Shown here: in pieces, positions 22,446 through 32,473 of the stretch
How the letters are laid out: every line of letters begins with the position of its first letter
Numbering within the stretch: the stretch's first letter is position 1
Source of the DNA: Saccoglossus kowalevskii
Taxonomy: Eukaryota; Hemichordata; Enteropneusta; Harrimaniidae
DNA: 32,718 bases
Assembly: GCF_000003605.2 (NCBI RefSeq)
Contig: NW_003156738.1
Span: 488,227-520,944, forward strand
Reading direction: 5' to 3'
Notes under the pieces: model-generated
Database searches by the model: none
Told to the model about the DNA's origin: nothing
The model's input: the letters and a program-made list of their open reading frames with translations, nothing else
Made by a program: the position numbers and the translations under genes

Positions 22446-22468
22446 GTAGAACGCCGTCCGCCATCTTG
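22446..22468 (-). promoter_or_regulatory. YY1-like ATG context, minus strand
   Basis: The minus strand reads TTACAAGATGGCGGACGGCG, a full match to the AAGATGGCGGC-type YY1 site usually found just downstream of animal transcription starts. The ATG within it opens a frame of about 30 codons (beginning MADGVLLVPILFSKTALL). It may mark the first exon of a minus-strand gene, but no donor or downstream exon was identified. Confidence 0.35.
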
Positions 22469-22640
22469 TAATAATCCGTGCTATACTAAAATGCTGCAGG
22501 CTTCGGATTGGTGCGTAATTTAAGCCATGCGTCCTATGTCATGTATGTTCTATTTCCCATTTTACACAACAAATTACCTGACTGTGAATATAGCAGAGAA
22601 ACCCAATGTGAATGTGAATATAATTTCTAATCGAGGAACT

Positions 22641-23650
22641 GTTGTTTTAGAGCACAACGACGGCATGGGGCCGGCGTGAATGGGTCTCCGGAAGGCAACG
22701 AGGTTTTAACTTGGGGAGCTATTTGTTTATTCGGAGAGGTAACTACTAAACTATCTCATGATGGAAATTCAGTATTGTTACAGGCCATTGCGTTCACCGC
22801 ATACCCTTTCCTACTAGTCTCCGAGAAATCGACCATAATTTGCGATATCCTGGTCATTTTAGACCAATGCGCGGCAATAGAGAGGCGAGTGACCGGGACT
22901 AGTACCCCCATAAATGGGCCCACATAAATAGCAGCAACGTTTATAAAAGTTTCCACACTCTTACTTGCTTATCGGCTATTTTAGCCAGAAGTTTTGACTT
23001 TGTTTTGACACAACGACAGAAAGAGACACTCTATATAGCGGTTGCGGTAAAAAAATATAGGTCACTGTTACATACACAACACCAGTAAATACCTGGGTGT
23101 AATAATAATAAAAATACAAACAGTGAAAAATACGTGTATAAATTTAGTACATATAAAGAGAATTGATTACAGTATATTCATGACCGATGAATGTGCTTTT
23201 AACATAGATCGCACAGATTTTAACAGATCGCCATTATCAATATCCAGGCCACTTTACGAGTTGTTTATTTGTCAGTCGAAGCAGTGCTGTATACTGACCT
23301 CTGCCCCAAGGCGAAAACAGCTCAATGTTCCCAATTTCTAGCAAATACCGGCTCGTATGCCTTTATCCCTCGGTTTAGCAATACTGTCGGCTTGTAATTT
23401 CATCTGGACAACACAGAAAACTATCTTGAACTGTTGGAGACGGGCTTCACAAGAAATGTGCCCGCCAATGTATGACCTTTGCATAAGAACACTACAGCAA
23501 ACGAACCCACAGATCGAGCGATAACAACAACCTTGTTGTATGGCGAGTACCACGGTAACCCCTTTAGTGCCGCGCTGTAAAGTCCGGGCATTACCGCTGG
23601 TAGACCCTGAAACCGATAAGCTAGCATAATATCGACAAACATGTCACTAG
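22641..23650. other. GC-richer stretch of unknown origin
   Basis: Two blocks, 22,641-22,930 and about 23,340-23,650, have a higher GC content than the DNA around them and are open on both strands over 65-83 codons. Frames are 22,676-22,927 (+), 22,756-22,956 (-), 23,338-23,553 (-) and 23,421-23,642 (-). None matches a family I know. The blocks might be decayed transposon sequence or exons of an unrecognised gene. The AT-rich segment between them shows nothing. Confidence 0.35.
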
Positions 23651-26600
23651 AATAAAATGTCTAGAGACGAAACACGGCACGTTTGGTCTATAAACTATAT
23701 GTTGTGAACAGAGTGGTCGTGCGTAAAGACCCTTGTGTGCCAGAGTTCATTGACACCAATCATGATCGTCGAATCCACGTTGTTGTGAAAGGGACATGAC
23801 GAATCCGAACAATTAATTTGTGCTTTAGATAAACAGAGGAAAACAACCTGATTGTATACATCAATTATAACCACAATCTCTTTCGCGCAGACAATACAAA
23901 TTCCTGAAAAACGACAAGCTTTATCAAAGAATTGGAGATTTGTCCAAACCTAACCCGTCAGCGTGTCGGTAAATACCATAAGTATTCAGTCCGCCCTACT
24001 TTACGTTGAATATATCTAAAATGATCAAAGCCGTTGAAATATATTCATTATACTTTTCATATTTATGAACCCAGTAGAATGCAAAATATTGGTTTGTCGG
24101 CGCCATGTGTTGAACCCTTTAAAACCTACTGCTTAACGCCATTAGCAGTATTAACACTAAGTGGCGACGTTTTTGCCACGTTTTTATGATATTTCCAGTT
24201 GGTATTTCTGACGACTTGCTTATATGTTTTCCGTAAGATTGACGTTTGGCACCTAACCGATTCCCAGCCTGAAATGACTAAACATGGTAAAACATAACTA
24301 GTAATTGTCGGAATAAGTGCAAGTTTTTCGTATGTGTGGAAATTGAGTTGTGCCATTGCTTAGTTGAGTTGTATCGCTAACTGTTCATTACTCAAATCAA
24401 AGATTGCTCAAATATATTTTTGAAAACTGTTGTTTTTTTCTAATCATTGATGATTTTGCAGAACATGGTAAAATTAGATTTTGTTATAAACTAAACGGTT
24501 TGAAATCTAGTTGAAAAGTATTTTGTATGCTACTAGCTTCCATTCTTCTTAAGGGATCATTAACGGTATCGAGGTGATTAATAAGTGTACACTTTGAACG
24601 CGTGGTGTCTTATATAGATACACGGTGGGCATTTGATAAAATATTACAAAAAAAGTTGCATGTTCGGATGCGAATACGTACCTACCTGATATCGTAACGA
24701 TGTACTAGTATCCAGTAAGATAGACTTGTCATTTCAATCTCCGCTGCTCAGTGTTGGATGGTACTGTGGAACTTTGTGTCTTTGATAGTACTGTGTCTTT
24801 TTAGCTAACATGCCAATTTAGCTAATCTGTAATTTCGCTAATTCAAAATGTCGCTAATTTAACAGAAAGTATATTCTTTCAATGAGATTGTTGACACTTT
24901 AACTGAATTAAGATTCTGTTAATTCATACATTGAGTCATTGCATGTGTCTATTTCAACATTTTTTACAGTACGTACCCAGTTCCCAGTCATCGTGTCCGG
25001 CCAACAATAATCGGAACTGAACGTGTTGTGTTCAGTGACGTCGGTGCACGTAACATACACTTGAAACGAAACATCAAATACATATATATGATATAAATCT
25101 GACACCGCCGATTCTCGCGCGATTTTATAATTTCGACATAATGCTTTAGCACACTGATATGGCTAGTATTTTTTATGAATTAGTTTTTAAACATATTTCA
25201 TATCTTGTTATACTTTGGAGTTAGTTCGGGAATATACTCGCACGGAGGCGTAAACACAATTCAATTCAACAACTATTTAACAAGAACAAAATGAAGGAAA
25301 TTGACGCATGCATGCGCGTTTCAAGTCAATATTTACGTAACTGTTCTTCAATACGTGGAAATATACGGGTGTCAGCAAGTGCGGAAAACAGAAATAATTA
25401 TTGACAAATACTATTTTATTTACTATACTAGCAACAAAGTGAGCCTCTGTCGCCATACGGCGCATCATAGCATAACAGGTGAAGTTTTTGATATCAGCAT
25501 TATTTCGCGTCACTCGCGTGTTATCGTTTTTGCTTATATTCCGACGCGAAGTTGTTTTTATCTTACTTTCATTCAATTGAGACGAAAGCTCATCGAGCCC
25601 GTAATGCCATGGACTGTCATCGGGGATTGAAGTTGTTGTGTAACTATCCCAATTCCGAATATGAACATGTATCGTAAAATACAACATTTGGGTAGTTATT
25701 ATTCCGATACATTCAATGATATTTATTAACTTGGATAGCATTTGTTTTCATGAAAATGTGAACCATTTTTGGTGAGTACAAAATTATAATGTTTGAACGG
25801 TAAGTACGAAAATATGTGGACATATACATACGACGACAACAAAACTTGCTTGGTGGGTGCGATTTCGTATGTTGAATTATTTTCAAAAGAGAAGCACATT
25901 TTTGTTTGACGTACGCGACCTTGTTTGACCCTACATGTAGCTAGTTGGTATAAAGTCACTATTTTAGCATGTCCTTGCGATATCGTTATCACATTACGTG
26001 TTTCACTATTATTTAGTTCCTGTGAATGTAACGTAACGTCATTTTAGGTCGGCTAGGTTTGCGCGCGCGTTGTAAGAACAAATGAAGCCATGTACGACCC
26101 CTGCCAATGCATTTAAATCCCGGTCTTATTCGTATAGCCCATTTCAAGTCGTCGGTGTGAGTTATACAAGACTCGTGGATGCTTTACTGCACTGGTCGTG
26201 ATATATTCTTCTCATTTCCCCTATGTTTGTGTTATTTTCCGATTTTAACCATCGACTGAGCTGTTGTCGTCTGTGGTTCTGTACTCGGGTCAGACTGTTA
26301 TCCAACAGCCTCGAACTATTCGTGTCGTTTATAATGCCTCCATTTTGTCAACGCAATATACTACACGAAAACACGCTTGGTTCTATCACATGGTCTTTGT
26401 ATCTCCTGAATCTCAACATACTGTACTACAGGGATACTCATTCCCGCTCTAGTATAAACTTACACACACTCGCCATTTCTTTTACGAGCATTTCCGGATG
26501 ATTTTTGTAACACAGTGTGGTTAAATTGCTTTCTAGTCAACCTCACACCGCACCAATTGTGGAATAATCTAAATCAAAGCACTGATGAAACATTTGCCGG

Positions 26601-27645
26601 TATTCCATTTCGACTGAATACTAGTATGTTCTCTGCCAAGCACAGTGAGACTGTCTTCCGACACTGTTTACATTTCTAGGTAATTGCTAAAGAAAGAATG
26701 CCGATGAACTGTTGTCTATATAGTTCACAGTGTAAAACACGATAGCGAGTTGCAGTAGTACTCGTTTGCAATTCCCCTCACGTTTAAGCGGTGTTACAGA
26801 TACTGTGATGGCCGCTCTTTCTCTCTATATATTCCCTCTCTCTCTCTTTTATTCACCGCACCCAACCCTGTTATTTTTCTCTCTGTCTTTCTCTCTAGTA
26901 ACACATTCCCAACGATGATGTTGAACTGTCCGATCACCGTGATGGAATACACCCACAAATACTCACACACGTGTCTTTGATTTGCTGTGCTATTGTTTGC
27001 CATGCCGACTCAAGAAAACGGTTGTTTTCGTGCCGTTTCAGAGCATATATTTCTTCATAATACACATTGCGTCGTTTGTTTTTTGCATTTTTACTATGAC
27101 TCGGATTTTTACGGTATTATAACGAATTTAATAATTTGTATATTGTCGGTACTCGCTTATTGGCGATATACGAAAACAATGTGATCGTCAAGTGTATCTG
27201 ACGTTGTATATGTTTTTGTCGTTGTTGTTATTGTTATTGTTATTATGACATTTTTTCCGACTGCAGCTTAGCCTCGATATGTTTTTTGTCTTCATTATCA
27301 TTTAGCGATTTTTGAACAAACGTCATTATTCGCCCGCGCACACTGCGGACTCAGTCTCTGTCCGTAGTATTGAAATAACCGTACCAAAGATACGTCAAGT
27401 CATTATTTTAATGTCCCATAGACAAAGACACAAATAAATACATTTCCCAACGTCATAGCAAGATTCTACAATCAAATGTGTACACTTTTCTAGAATAAAA
27501 ATACATAAAAGCTTAAGCTTCGGTCACGCTTGGCAAACAGAACTGATTCACATTCACAGAACGGATTATTATACATAAATATAGCAGATTCCATATCCCA
27601 TTTTGATTTCACATGACGATTGCACTATCATGATGGTATCCCTAA
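23651..27645. other. AT-rich stretch downstream of the SKIDA1-like gene
   Basis: No recognised gene. A 154-codon ATG-initiated frame at 25,277-25,741 (-) and a 109-codon frame at 25,301-25,630 (+) overlap almost completely on opposite strands; neither has recognisable content. A short degenerate run of TTAGCTAAT/TTCGCTAAT words lies at 24,803-24,862. A pyrimidine-rich tract lies at 26,814-26,897, and a GTTATT run at about 27,222-27,247. Confidence 0.45.
26814..26897 (+). repeat. CT-rich low-complexity tract
   Basis: Two pyrimidine-rich runs with many CTCTCT words (26,814-26,849 and 26,876-26,897) flank a short unique piece. The second ends in TTTCTCTCTAG, which resembles a splice acceptor, but no exon follows that I can support. 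Confidence 0.7.
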
Positions 27646-27651
27646 TTTATT
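27646..27651 (-). terminator. Candidate poly(A) signal for the SKIDA1-like gene
   Basis: AATAAA on the minus strand, about 295 bases past the stop codon of the SKIDA1-like gene. It is the first canonical signal I see downstream and would give a short 3' UTR. Cleavage there is inferred. Confidence 0.5.
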
Positions 27652-27943
27652 CTTCTGTCTAGCACCAGTTACCGCGACAATGACCCATTATGCGATGACC
27701 CACACTCACTGCACAAAATACGAAAATATCAGAATAGTTCATTCAAGTTCAAATGATATATACATTCTTTTTCGACATAAATCGTGGAGTAAATTACATG
27801 CAACAAAGCAGATATTGCAAGTGTTTGTGTCATTTCACCAAAAGGAATACTGTAATGACGTAACTATATTCTGTCTCAAGTTCGAGGTAATTACGCAGGT
27901 ACAATATTCAATACATGTATTCGATTAGTCTCCGGTCGCCGGG

Positions 27944-30334
27944 CTAGTCCAGGACATGGCGTCCCACACACTTCCCATGTGGTGTCGCTGGGCGTGGTAA
28001 AGGCACCCCTCCTAGCCTCCATTTCCAAATTGGGTGTCCTTTGGATGGGGGATGCTTAGAATCCACTTTCATCGTCACTGCCGGGTGTAAGTCCCCGTTT
28101 CTGACAACTAACGACGGAACCACAGGGAAATTGACTAAAAATTTAAAAGGATTCCTGCCCGGGGTCATCGAGGTCACTTTCCTTTTTTTCGGCGTACAAA
28201 CGTCTGCGGGATCATAATCTCCACGAATTGTCGTTTTGTCTTTCCTTGTCGGTTCTCTTCTTACAAATTGCTTTTTGCTTGATATTTTGATTTTGTGACG
28301 CCCATCTTCCTTAGCATATGTACCTTTATCCTTACGTCCATGCTTAATGACATTATCATTGAAGTCAGAAGTGTCTTCAAACTGTCGTTCTGATAACGTA
28401 TCTCTTCTCTCATCGGCATTACACTTTTTTTTCTTCCTGCTTTTCCCGGAGAAGACCTGCACCGATGTCTGCTTCGAGCTTGGCACTATGCCAAGTTTCT
28501 TTTTTTTTCTTGGGGGGATTTCCTTTTTACAATGTTTTAAGCTAGCTGTTGACGATATTTCACCGTTAAACTTTGTCGCCCCTTTCTTCTTGATTTTTTT
28601 ACGTTTCCTGGTATTCACATTTGATGTATCGCGCTCGCAGCAGACATTCTGTGTTGGCTCAGATTGTTTATTTAGTTTCGACTGAGAAAGCTTTAATCGT
28701 TCTGCTTTCGTCTTTTCGCCGCTAATTCTCTTTCGACGTCTGGGGCTCAAATCTATATGCGATGTTAGATTGCTAGACGTGTTTTTCAGCGGAGCGGTGC
28801 AAATTTCTGTTAAAGCTTCTGTCTTGGCTACGCTACACGTCTCCACTGTCCACTTTTGTTCTCGCTTCTTCAAAATTAATGAATTTGTTGTAGGTGAAAT
28901 TGCAGATTTTGGCGAGCGTTTCCCGAGCCCTTGGTTTATGCCGATATTCAAACAATGATTCGACTTGACTTTATTCTTTATACAGTTTTTATCCCTCTCT
29001 GGGATTTTGAATAAAACCGCAGATTTTTGCTGCGTGTCGAGCAGGCTTGAATTACTGGTGTCGTAATTTGTGACCTTTGAATTCCCCTTTTGTAAGAACT
29101 GTTGTGGTGGAGACAGCGTGCGGTATCTGCTTAGTTTCACGCTTGTGTCCGAATCACTACACGACGATGAACACGACGTCTCTGAATCAGTATCGGACGA
29201 TTCTGGCGACGAGTCGCTGCAATATAAACTACAATATGAACTTGAGTCACTATTGGAACTCGCCAGAGTAGAAATACTTGAAATGTTCGAGTCTATTTCT
29301 AAAGTCGATATATCAGAGTCACTCTCCTCGCTCCCGATGTCATCCCTGTTTTTCAGTTGTATTCCGTTGCCGTACTGAAATCCGTTTACAAACCTAACCT
29401 CTTCCGTCTTCGTAGATTTTGCACCACTTTTAAAAAACACGAATTTGGGGTTTAGTGGCTGGCTGCCGAGCGACGTTGCAACCGTCTTTGTTGCCATGTT
29501 AGACAGTGTATTCGTGGCTACAGATCTCACACTAGCACCGTTGTTTGTCAACTCCATGCTATTAGGCTCAGTGCCTGTAATGGCCGTCACACTATTGTGT
29601 ACGGTAGTAACTTGTTTCTCGCTCTCAGAGCTTACCATTTCGGTGCCGAACATAGGCGCAGGAAACTCGTTTCCACCGTTTCTCAATCTCTCGAATGACG
29701 GGGCTTCTTGGTGATGTCCGTTTGTAGGGAAGGCCGGGCCTGACAAGCTAGAGAAAGCGGTTAATTTAGACGGTTTGATCACCCAAGAATTCTGAACTCG
29801 ACAGCTCGAACTCGTTTCACCACTAGCTTTAGAATCACAATAAGATAGCGAATTCCTCGCCCAGGATGACTTGTGTATGTCCAGTACATACTGCAAATTT
29901 TGACTGCACAGGGAATGCGTTAATGTTGTTCTTTTGGGCTTAATTTTTGCCATACTGCTGTTTTTTTTCTTTTTACTCCTTAGGGTGGGTTCGTTCCTAC
30001 AAGAAAGATAAAGGCGCTCGGCGTCTCGTCGTCGTATTAGAGTACACATGGCCGTGTGGCTTGGTAAAGCGTCAAGGGCCTTCAGTTTACGTAATTCGTC
30101 CACCGTGCTAAGGTATTTCTGAATATTTAAATGGGAAATACGCTTATGAACTGTCGTTCGGGGGATATCGTGTATGTCGTCTATGAGGTGGGTAAAAACT
30201 TCAGCCAATGCAACCATAGGTTCACCGTGTCTAACTATATAACCCAGACTAACGCCTCCAATCTCTTGGTAGCCAACGCTACCATCTTCGAGTTCCGTTG
30301 ACTGTTTCGCCGCAGTCCGTTCGACCTGGAACAT
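27944..30334 (-). CDS. SKIDA1: SKIDA1-like Ski/Sno/Dac-domain nuclear protein, 796 aa
   Basis: The N-terminal region (about residues 20-115) is a Ski/Sno/Dac domain of the SKIDA1 (DLN-1) type. Diagnostic blocks are GVSLGYIVRHGEPMVALAEV, IPRTTVHKRISHL, ELRKLKALDALPSHTAMCTL and RRRDAERLYLSC. Residues 331-400 form an acidic serine/aspartate tract. Basic clusters follow at 531-536, 576-584, 607-613 and 632-637, and at 715-720 is PKKRKV, a classical monopartite nuclear signal. The C terminus (about 725-785, with NPFKFLVNFPVVPSLVV and GHPIWKWRLGG) resembles the block I recall as shared by SKIDA1 and EPOP, proteins linked to Polycomb complex PRC2. The middle is low complexity. The coding part is one exon. 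The ATG at 30,334 is the only in-frame start before an upstream stop near 30,440, and a splice acceptor lies at 30,386-30,387. Family identity is confident; a role in chromatin repression is inferred from the family. Confidence 0.92.
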   Translation of the reverse strand: MFQVERTAAKQSTELEDGSVGYQEIGGVSLGYIVRHGEPMVALAEVFTHLIDDIHDIPRTTVHKRISHLNIQKYLSTVDELRKLKALDALPSHTAMCTLIRRRDAERLYLSCRNEPTLRSKKKKNSSMAKIKPKRTTLTHSLCSQNLQYVLDIHKSSWARNSLSYCDSKASGETSSSCRVQNSWVIKPSKLTAFSSLSGPAFPTNGHHQEAPSFERLRNGGNEFPAPMFGTEMVSSESEKQVTTVHNSVTAITGTEPNSMELTNNGASVRSVATNTLSNMATKTVATSLGSQPLNPKFVFFKSGAKSTKTEEVRFVNGFQYGNGIQLKNRDDIGSEESDSDISTLEIDSNISSISTLASSNSDSSSYCSLYCSDSSPESSDTDSETSCSSSCSDSDTSVKLSRYRTLSPPQQFLQKGNSKVTNYDTSNSSLLDTQQKSAVLFKIPERDKNCIKNKVKSNHCLNIGINQGLGKRSPKSAISPTTNSLILKKREQKWTVETCSVAKTEALTEICTAPLKNTSSNLTSHIDLSPRRRKRISGEKTKAERLKLSQSKLNKQSEPTQNVCCERDTSNVNTRKRKKIKKKGATKFNGEISSTASLKHCKKEIPPRKKKKLGIVPSSKQTSVQVFSGKSRKKKKCNADERRDTLSERQFEDTSDFNDNVIKHGRKDKGTYAKEDGRHKIKISSKKQFVRREPTRKDKTTIRGDYDPADVCTPKKRKVTSMTPGRNPFKFLVNFPVVPSLVVRNGDLHPAVTMKVDSKHPPSKGHPIWKWRLGGVPLPRPATPHGKCVGRHVLD

Positions 30335-30385
30335 GTTCGGTTTTCGATGCCAGGAATAATATGGAAATTCGGTTGAGTGAGCTTC

Positions 30386-30397
30386 CTGAAATATATA
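30386..30397 (-). promoter_or_regulatory. Splice acceptor of a probable 5' UTR intron
   Basis: On the minus strand a T-rich stretch ends in TATATATTTCAG and is followed by GAAGCTCACTC, 51 bases before the SKIDA1-like ATG. Those 51 bases are open in the reading frame, so an upstream coding exon cannot be excluded, although the Ski/Sno/Dac domain already starts near residue 20. A possible donor is GCCGGTAATACG near 30,790 (minus); joined there, the reading frame would not continue, which fits a noncoding first exon. Confidence 0.6.
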
Positions 30398-30990
30398 AAA
30401 GTGGGGAAAAAAAATACATTTATTAAAAAATGCTTGTGTTCAAGCTAATGTTGTTTTACATGAATTACGGTATATAGAAGTTTATGGTCGCTAATAGTGT
30501 TTATATAGTATTGTGTACACGTGTATTTTAACGTGGTGTTTCTTACAAATTATATACCGAGATTATATTTTATTTTTAATAAGTGTATTTTTTTTTACAG
30601 TATATTACAAGTTTAAAGCAGTGTTGGTCTTGTTACTGACATTCGAATACAATCGACTGTAGTCGGCAATACATTATCTCAGAATTCACAAAACGTACGA
30701 AGAAGTTTAAATGAGAGAAACAAACCATTGAATGTCCTATCAACGTTGCGATTCAATGATGGAGCTCGCGTCAAGTCCCCACGTATTACCGGCAAAAACA
30801 GTCACCATGTACGTGTCACTAACCAACTCATCGCTAACTTTCTTCCGGCGACCCTTTGTGGATACAAAACCTCCCTGAATTGAGAGAGAATCAAATCGTT
30901 GGTGGAGTATTCGCTCAGTGTCGAAGTGCGTCTTGCACAACCCAGTTTTCAAATGGGGCAGGTAGCTATGCGTTGGGAGTGTGACAATAA
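30398..30990 (-). other. Presumed 5' UTR exon and intron of the SKIDA1-like gene
   Basis: Lies between the acceptor and the CCAAT box. The proximal part (30,398-30,640) is AT-rich and intron-like, while 30,730-30,960 is more GC-rich and could be the first exon. A 70-codon frame at 30,740-30,952 (-) lies in that GC-richer part; it does not join the main frame through the visible sites and is probably not coding. Confidence 0.4.
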
Positions 30991-31034
30991 AGGGATATAT
31001 TTTACCCTTCGAATACGCACGCTGATTGGTGGAA
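30991..31034 (-). promoter_or_regulatory. Candidate core promoter of the SKIDA1-like gene
   Basis: The minus strand carries CCACCAATCAGC (31,021-31,032), a full NF-Y-type CCAAT box, followed about 20 bases downstream by GGTAAAATATATCCC, a TATA-like word (about 30,993-31,007). That order and direction suit transcription towards the SKIDA1-like gene. A start near 30,960-30,975 would be expected. No start site is directly visible. Confidence 0.45.
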
Positions 31035-32262
31035 AATTTTCGCGCGCATTCGACCTCTAATTAATGAGCCGGTTTGATGGAAGTTTGACGTTTGGATTTG
31101 TACTAGTCTGCAACCGACGATTAGAGTGTTTCTTCTAAAATAGATTAATTAATTATAATCACGTATGAGAAGTTACGCAATCCCGATTCCGTCGTATTGT
31201 TAACAAGCAATGACAAATTAGACATGGTGCATACAAGTTTGTCATTTCTACTAATTCTATTCCCATCGTTCGTTTTTTTATAAGATAATAAAAAAATCAA
31301 GCAGTATTATTTAGTTATTCATTTATTTAGTTCTGATTACGTTTTAATTTGATTCAGTGTATGTCATCAGCTACATTACTTTACTGGTCGAAAGTGTTTC
31401 TCTTCTTTTTTTGTCAAAATTCAGTAATCATCACGGTATTCGTCCGACGCCACGGAGAAACCCCTGTACAAGCGTTTTATGGGTCGTCTATCACAGTAAC
31501 GCAACTCTCATAGCTGTGTGTCATCTATATTTCACTGGCAAAAATACTATAAGATCGTATAAATACAAAACAATAGAAGAAAACTTGGTGTCTGATCCGT
31601 GTTTGCATGGTTCATGGTGTGGGCGATTACTAACCGTGATCAACCCTAGTTTGAACACGATGCAGAACAACAGCTTAGCGTTTCGTATCAACTCAAAAGA
31701 ATTATTAGCGAAGTGTTATTAAGAGTGAATCAGAAATCAGAATTTTTTTATTTTTTTTTATATTTTTTTTTATTTTTCGCTTTGGTGAATCGCGGTGCTA
31801 CAAGCAATTCTTATGCCGACGGTCTAGCAGAAAATCATGACTGTCGCGGCGTGTGCAGGCGAATGCGATGTTCCTGGTGTCGATCTCCGTCGAGCACACG
31901 CGGTCACCTTCGTTCATTTTTTTTCAAAAAAGTAAAACTAAATAAGATTACCGCTAAACATGGATACGATTTCTCTTCAAAATAAGGCTCTACGAGTTTA
32001 GAAAACATCGAACGTGCCTGCAAGTTGCAGTGTGTACATCGAGCTTAAACTTGAGCAAAAATCGGCGTCATTTACAAAACAAAGCTGCGAATATATTAAA
32101 TGTGCGGGCTTTGAGCTTGGTGTAAAGGTTTTAATGAGTTGGTGCAATGGGCTTGATTAATGAGGTCAACACATCACCAACATAAAAACAGAACATGTAA
32201 ACGATAGATGGTAGGACAACGCGCCCGTGAGATCGTGCGTTCAATAATTCGCCGAGATAATT
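31035..32262. other. Intergenic stretch between two probably divergent promoters
   Basis: AT-rich with homeodomain-type TTAATTAATTA at 31,145-31,155, mixed A/T runs at 31,740-31,776, and a 121-codon frame at 31,357-31,722 (+) of no recognisable family. No transposon ends or RNA genes are seen. It may hold enhancers of the SKIDA1-like gene; that is inference from position only. Confidence 0.4.
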
Positions 32263-32266
32263 CAAG

Positions 32267-32473
32267 ATGGCTGCCACTAACATGACGAGTGTGTTATCTG
32301 TACTCGGTGGTTTGCAGACACGCTGCACACGAAAGGCAGTCCAGCTCACGTTTCACGCAAAAGCGTTGTCGCCTTCACCAGTCACCCGTGTTTCTAAAAG
32401 ATCTCAACACTCTCATGTTGTCCCACGTTTTCGTAAAAAACACAACCACCATATCGAGTCCCCAATTTTAGCT
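32267..32473 (+). CDS. Possible first exon of a mitochondrial protein gene
   Basis: The ATG sits in TTCAAGATGGCTGCC, a YY1-like start context common at housekeeping and mitochondrial-protein genes. The frame reads MAATNMTSVLSVLGGLQTRC and goes on for 69 codons. The first 63 residues contain no acidic residue and many Arg, Lys, Ser and Thr, the composition of a mitochondrial targeting peptide. A TAG closes the frame at 32,471-32,473, but a donor-like TTTTCGTAAAA at 32,429-32,439 could end the exon sooner, with the gene continuing beyond the window. I do not recognise the mature protein. It could also be a fortuitous small frame. Confidence 0.38.

Larger units (their letters stand above)
18653..22640. 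other. Long AT-rich stretch without a recognised gene
   Basis: No protein family is recognisable. Contents are a (TA)n run (about 19,173-19,190), a 104-codon frame at 19,895-20,209 (+) that begins with TTG rather than ATG, an imperfect stem near 20,600-20,640 (AACCCG and CGGGTT inside CGTTGT/ACAACG), and a YY1-like site on the minus strand at 22,450-22,465. Long AT-rich DNA of this kind could be intron of the candidate transcript at 18,474 or intergenic. Confidence 0.45.

Noticed and set aside
28347..29714. Plus-strand open frames opposite the SKIDA1-like gene
   Set aside because: They are antisense shadows of the coding exon, explained by its codon composition, and show no family match.
30740..30952. 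Upstream coding exon of the SKIDA1-like gene
   Set aside because: The frame ends in a stop, and the only visible donor (GTAATA near 30,790) would join the main exon out of frame. It is more likely 5' UTR.
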